NCBI GenBank assembly: GCA_012861695.1
Contig: JAAOOA010000026.1
Span: 9,456,661-9,520,660, forward strand
DNA length: 64,000 nt
Reading direction: 5' to 3'
DNA from: Trematomus loennbergii
Lineage: Eukaryota > Chordata > Actinopteri > Perciformes > Nototheniidae
Shown: positions 59,901 through 64,000 of the stretch, in pieces
Numbering within the stretch: the stretch's first letter is position 1
Layout of the letters: the number at the start of each line of letters is the position of its first letter
Program-made: the position numbers and the translations under genes
The notes under the pieces: model-generated
The model's database searches: none
The model's input: the letters and a program-made list of their open reading frames with translations, nothing else
What the model was told of the DNA's origin: nothing

Positions 59901-62900
59901 GTCTGAGTCAAACAGCTACGGTGCACTGATGAACTGGGATGGTGCAATTTCCAAAAAAACACATTTGGCCGCGGCACACCACAAGAGCAGTGTAACAGCT
60001 GTATTTCAGAGGGAGATTTGATGTCGTAGTGCGTGATTGTTTGTGTTCTTTTGATAAAAGTTGTGTGTCATAAATCAAACAAGTTCCTAAGTTGCGTATA
60101 TGGAAGAATAGTACTCATTGTTTTTTGTTTTTTTGTAAATTGTCAATAAATCACCCTACTAAAATACATTTAACAAAATAATAGCCTTCATTTTTCCCTA
60201 ATATGCTTAATGTTGCCTTACACGAGTCAGAGGATTTAAACTGTGTTGATTGATCGTCTAGCTAACTAGTTATCCTTTACTTACAAACATAGATTTTTAT
60301 AAAGTGTTTTTGATGTGTTGGTTAATCCTACCTCGACGGAGGAAACGCACTCGGCCATTAGAGAACATGCAAGATGTATGAGCTAATGTGGGAACTGGCC
60401 TAACATAAACAATAAGGCAGCAGTATAATGTTTAATGCACCCTAAGTGCTGATCTACCCCCGTTCTTATATTAAACACAGCGAGGTGGCTTAAGCATGCA
60501 GAGATGCAGACAGTGCATCAGTTTCCCCCTCAGGCTTTAATGACTGTGGAGAGAGCATTACAGCTCAGAGCATTACAGCTCAGAGCCTCAGCTCATCCAT
60601 CAAACACCGGCACAGCTTCTCCTCTCAGGAAGAAACACCCGAAACTTCGCTCTCTCTCAGCCTCTTTCTTAGTGCATGCTTTTAGCGCTTTCATTGATTT
60701 GTATGCATTTTCTTTGTCAAGAAATGCTTTACATTGCATTTTTTCAAGGGGGATTACACCTGCCCTTCCATTGCCCAGTTTTCTTTTACTTTTTGTTTAT
60801 TGAATTGTTTTTTCCATACTTTGCTCAATATACAAACTCATTTCTAACTTTTAAGTAAATTAGTTAAAAAATGAAGAAACTTGCCTTATCATATCCCTTA
60901 AATTCAAGAGCAGTTTTTGATGTAAATGAAAGGGAAGAAGTAAATAAAAGAATAATGATGTTGCCCAGGTTTTATTAAACTTCCAATTGCCTTGTCAAAC
61001 ATAGTTTCAAAATGTGCATTGCTATCACTAATGACCTGAAGAACCATAAATGAAAATGGTAACCTCCATGCTAAATGCCATTGTATAGCAGCATTTCCAT
61101 CATCAGGTGGCTACTAACATATTACCATACATTATCTTTTAACAGTAAATAAGATTTGACAGAAAGCGCACAATCTTTACACTCTCTTTAAGCTGACCTC
61201 TAGCTTCCTCTCTAATACACATATTCAATAGAAAATGTGTAGGAGATGGAGCAGCAGCCACCATGAGAATGTGTTACTAAAATATTTGGCTCTTTCACAC
61301 ATTCCTGCAGAGAAGACATCTCGAACCCTGTAACAAACAAAGAAACTTCTCACAAATAAACGACATGCTTTTATTATTTCTCTAAGACCATCTCACTCTT
61401 GAGTTATAAGAGAGATTTAAAATCCCCCTTTAGACTGAAGACTTTAAAACAACAACAACAAACCAGTTCAACCTGGATTGTAAAGGTGTACCAGAGGGTT
61501 CGATAATGTTTATTGTTGAGGTTAACTCTACGAGTAACAAACTTCTATTTCAAGTTATTAATCAGTGCATTTAATTAAATGAAACCAAAAGTAGATACAA
61601 AAGACACATAAGGAATTTCCCAGGTTGTTATGAATAAAACCCTAAAGGCTTGTAACAACTTGTACAACATTAAAGGTACTTATTGTGCAAAATCCACTTT
61701 TCATGTCTTTTATACATAAACCTGTGTCCCCTCTGTGCAAAGAGATTCGGAAAGCTTCAGTAAAAAAAGGTCCCCTCTCTTTTTGTCCTGATCCATTTAT
61801 ATAAAAACCTGTCTGAAAATGAGCTGATCACATTTTGGCCACTTTGTGATGTCACAATGGTTTTTTTGGGTTGTGTAACCATTAGCCAATAACCAACCAA
61901 GGTAACACCCCCCCCCACCTTATCACCTGAATCTCCTCCTAGAGCACCATTGTGTTTTTTTAAAACCAAACACATCACAAAGGGGCGTGGCCAGCAGCAG
62001 CTCATTAGTATTTAAAGCTACAGACACAGAATCAGCACTTTTGAAACAGGGCTGAAACAGAGGGGTTTATGGGATGCTACAATGCATGATCTGTTTGGTA
62101 TTTCAGCCAAACACTTCAGAGACATGTTTTGTATATATCTGAGAACTATAATATATTTTTGAAAAAGAGTATAATAGAGGACCTTTAAAGTTAAAGTCCT
62201 AAAGCTGTAAATACAGCTATATATAGCCTACAGTATGTGATGGCAAAGTGAATACAAAAGTTCAACATCCTCTGCTAATCCTATGTGCTGCAGTTCTCAC
62301 TTGCAAAATCAGAGAAACAATAATGTATGAATCACGTTTTAACATTACACAGCAATTCCATATTTTCCTGCACAATCTTATAACTATTAAGAATTTGTGT
62401 TGCATATTTTGCACTTGCATATATATCATATTGTTGTGCATGAGATACATTAAGGCTTGCGAGAGTGAGTGCAGACCATCTTGTCTTTTGTCGAACACTC
62501 AGGTGATACCATGTCTACACACCAGTAGATGGCGATCAAGTTGCTTTAAAGTTAAGGAGATATGCTTTAACAGTTAAAGGTGGGGTAGGTAAATTTGAGA
62601 AACCGGCTCGAGATACACTTGTTGTTATATTCCATGGAATGCTCTTAACATCCCGATAGCAATGAATATTTTAAGTGCTTTGACAAAAAATCCATAAAAA
62701 AATGTCATCTGTGGAAGCCGTAGTACTGTAAAAAGCACGACCAATCATTTTAGCCGGCCCGGCTAAAATAACTGGATGGCCAACCTGCCTGTCAGCCTTC
62801 CATCTGTGCACAAACTTATCTCGTGCCCTCATTGGTCATGTGTGCGTTTGTGTGTGTTGGAGGAGGGGCTCTGTAAGGAAGTCTGAAGGAAGGGGCAGAT

Positions 62901-63916
62901 TTTTTCTGGTTGTGTATTTTCAAATTCTAGCGCATTCGAGCTGGTTTCTCCAAAATTACATAGGCCTACCCCCTTCAACACATTATTTCCTTTTAAAACG
63001 TAACCAATGGTCTAATGGATTCACATAATATTGAGAGTGAGAATACATATACAGTATATTTTGGTTTGTTTGAGCAGAAGTTGAACTTTATTCCAACTAC
63101 AGATATATTTAAAATCCTCATAAATAAAAATCAAGACAAGTTTCCTGCTCCAAATTAGAGCTGAACAAAGTGTTATGATTAAAGTTTGAGTGGATGGTTT
63201 GTCAGCCCCCAGAGTATTAGTCCTGCTCTGTTTTCATCAGTGTCCTGTCAGAGGCATGGCATCTGTGTGCTGGCAGAGAGAGAAGTCAGCAGTAAACGAG
63301 TCTGGATAACAAACAGCAGTCCTTTCTGGAAACACCAGCGGAGACATTCTGCCTGCTCATCACTGTGTTTGTTAACCAGGCTGATAAAAGATCAGAGGAG
63401 AAATGAATCACTATTTGTATGAATTTTAATTAGGGATTTGAGGTTATGGAAATGTACCGGGGGTTGTGATAAAAACACATTTGCAATAAGAGGAATGTGG
63501 TTATTATCGTTATCTGGATAATCATGAATATCCTCACGAGTGCCTTGAGAGCAATTGAGCCTGATTTAGGAAAAAAAACTAACACAATGTTGATATTTAA
63601 AATTACCTTTTTTACTTAGGTGAATGAAGACCTGCCCTCTTTCTTTATATCCCTCCTCGGGTCCCACTTTCTCTGCTGTCTGTCACATGATCATGCACAT
63701 ATTAAATTCACTGTATTGTTTGTGTAAGCCTGTGTGTGTACCTGGCCCTTGTTGCGTGGTGCTGGCAATGATCCACTTGACGAGACAACAATTCATCAGA
63801 GATTTGCGTGTGAGCCGTGGTTTCTGCCACTTGGAGCCCTCTGTCTGTCCACCAGGGTTCGGGTCCTTCCCGTTGGCATCAGGCAGCAGGCCGCCATCCA
63901 CTGCCTTCCCATCTGC
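53993..63916 (-). CDS. kcnip3: Kv channel-interacting protein 3 (calsenilin/DREAM), partial 5'
   Basis: EF-hand calcium sensor that modulates Kv4 channels, and in mammals also binds presenilin and DNA (family knowledge). Shared exons, minus strand: 57238-57114, 55112-55043, 54939-54869, 54786-54679, 54599-54495, 54190-54128, 54040-53993. All junctions are in phase and the end is QLFENVI. Two routes enter the first shared exon in the same phase: exon 63916-63742, and exon 58856-58754. The former reads [20 protein letters not shown], close to the human KCNIP3 N-terminus; its start exon lies beyond the window. [20 protein letters not shown] picks KCNIP3 over KCNIP1, 2 and 4. EF1 is the usual inactive form ([12 protein letters not shown]). 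EF2 is [14 protein letters not shown]3 [14 protein letters not shown]4 [12 protein letters not shown]. The short route gives 230 residues. Introns hold one TTAA element; the TTAA elements at 61674 and 62578 also lie inside the gene. Confidence 0.94.
55308..55320 (+). promoter_or_regulatory. CTCF-like motif in kcnip3 intron
   Basis: CCACTAGAGGGCA matches the core of the CTCF consensus closely. A single short motif, so occupancy is only a guess. Confidence 0.3.
55568..56392. mobile_element. TTAA-type DNA transposon, 825 bp
   Basis: Flanked by TTAA at 55564-55567 and 56393-56396. Perfect 15 bp inverted ends AGGGCCCATGTCATG. An inner hairpin pairs 55747-55767 with 55778-55798 at 20 of 21 positions. 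No transposase frame. TTAA fits piggyBac or Kolobok. It lies in the kcnip3 intron below exon 57238-57114. Confidence 0.8.
58754..58856 (-). CDS. kcnip3: kcnip3 alternative first exon, hydrophobic N-terminus
   Basis: ATG at 58856 opens 34 codons plus one base to a GTAAGA donor at 58754/58753. The peptide begins [23 protein letters not shown] (as read: [16 protein letters not shown]) and continues [12 protein letters not shown]. It resembles the membrane-inserting N-termini of KChIP2x/3x/4a isoforms, which change Kv4 surface traffic. The exon ends in phase 1, as the long-route exon at 63742 does. An intronic promoter just above is implied. Confidence 0.85.
58857..61669. other. kcnip3 intron with the inferred internal promoter
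   Basis: The promoter for the hydrophobic isoform should lie within a few hundred bases above 58856. No TATA box is clear. The rest is AT-rich with a small 15 bp tandem pair (AGCATTACAGCTCAG) near 60556. Confidence 0.35.
61674..62184. mobile_element. TTAA-type DNA transposon, 511 bp
   Basis: TTAA at 61670-61673 and 62185-62188. Imperfect inverted ends AGGTACTTATTGTGC and, reversed, AGGTCCTCTATTATAC. Carries a C run near 61909. No coding capacity. Inside the long kcnip3 intron. Confidence 0.6.
62578..62974. mobile_element. TTAA-type DNA transposon, about 397 bp
   Basis: Inverted ends: GGTGGGGTAGGTAAATTTGA with GAAACC at the left; GGGGTAGGCCTATGTAATTT then TGGAGAAACC at the right when reversed. 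The left flank is TTAA (62574-62577); the right flank TCAA is likely a mutated TTAA. Confidence 0.55.
62979..63741. other. kcnip3 intron, nothing else recognised
   Basis: No exon or repeat was supported. The donor of the exon at 63742 opens it on the minus strand. Confidence 0.35.
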
Positions 63917-64000
63917 CTGGGGAAACACAGAGGAAGGTTAGTTTATTTTATGTAGCACATACTGTATCATACACAATACATGCTTTACATAAGCATTAAC

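Overview
The window is vertebrate nuclear DNA, most likely from a teleost fish. Six spliced or single-exon protein genes have GT-AG introns, and the spaces between them hold tRNA-derived SINE, L2/RTE LINE and short DNA-transposon copies, with long CA microsatellites. The clearest fish markers are a long Gly/Tyr/Pro-rich prion protein and a short prion-related (Shadoo/PrP-like) gene beside it. No bacterial, viral or CRISPR feature was seen.

Layout. 0-7 kb: nfkbil1 on the minus strand (2084-6488), with a nested L2/hAT insertion in an intron. 7-12 kb: gene-poor, SINE and LINE remnants. 12.8-13.9 kb: a single-exon apelin receptor gene (minus) with a TATA-like promoter. 14-29 kb: gene-poor, with a TTAA-type element, a second copy of the hAT-like element, a Mutator-like foldback element and a 250 bp CA tract. 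29.7-34.5 kb: tbc1d10a (EPI64), nine coding exons, minus. 38.3-43.7 kb: pptc7, six coding exons, minus, with a long 3' UTR. 46.8-50.2 kb: prnp-type prion gene (plus), preceded by an inverted-repeat element packed with a 12-mer. 50.8-51.8 kb: Shadoo/PrP-like gene (minus), tail to tail with prnp. 54.0-63.9 kb and beyond the window: kcnip3 (minus), with two alternative first-exon routes, one of which encodes a hydrophobic N-terminus.

The genes do not form one pathway. They are an apelin GPCR, a RabGAP, a mitochondrial PP2C phosphatase, two prion-family surface proteins, a Kv4 channel/calcium sensor and an ankyrin-repeat nuclear protein. The only local functional cluster is the prion pair.

A recurring oddity is that conserved genes carry small frame breaks: nfkbil1 exon 2 and exon 4, tbc1d10a exon 6, and the last codons of prnp. 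aplnr, pptc7 and kcnip3 read cleanly. At least two of the breaks lie in or beside short homopolymers, which fits uncorrected consensus indels better than four real lesions, but sequence alone cannot decide. All gene names rest on family sequence patterns recalled from knowledge; no search was run.
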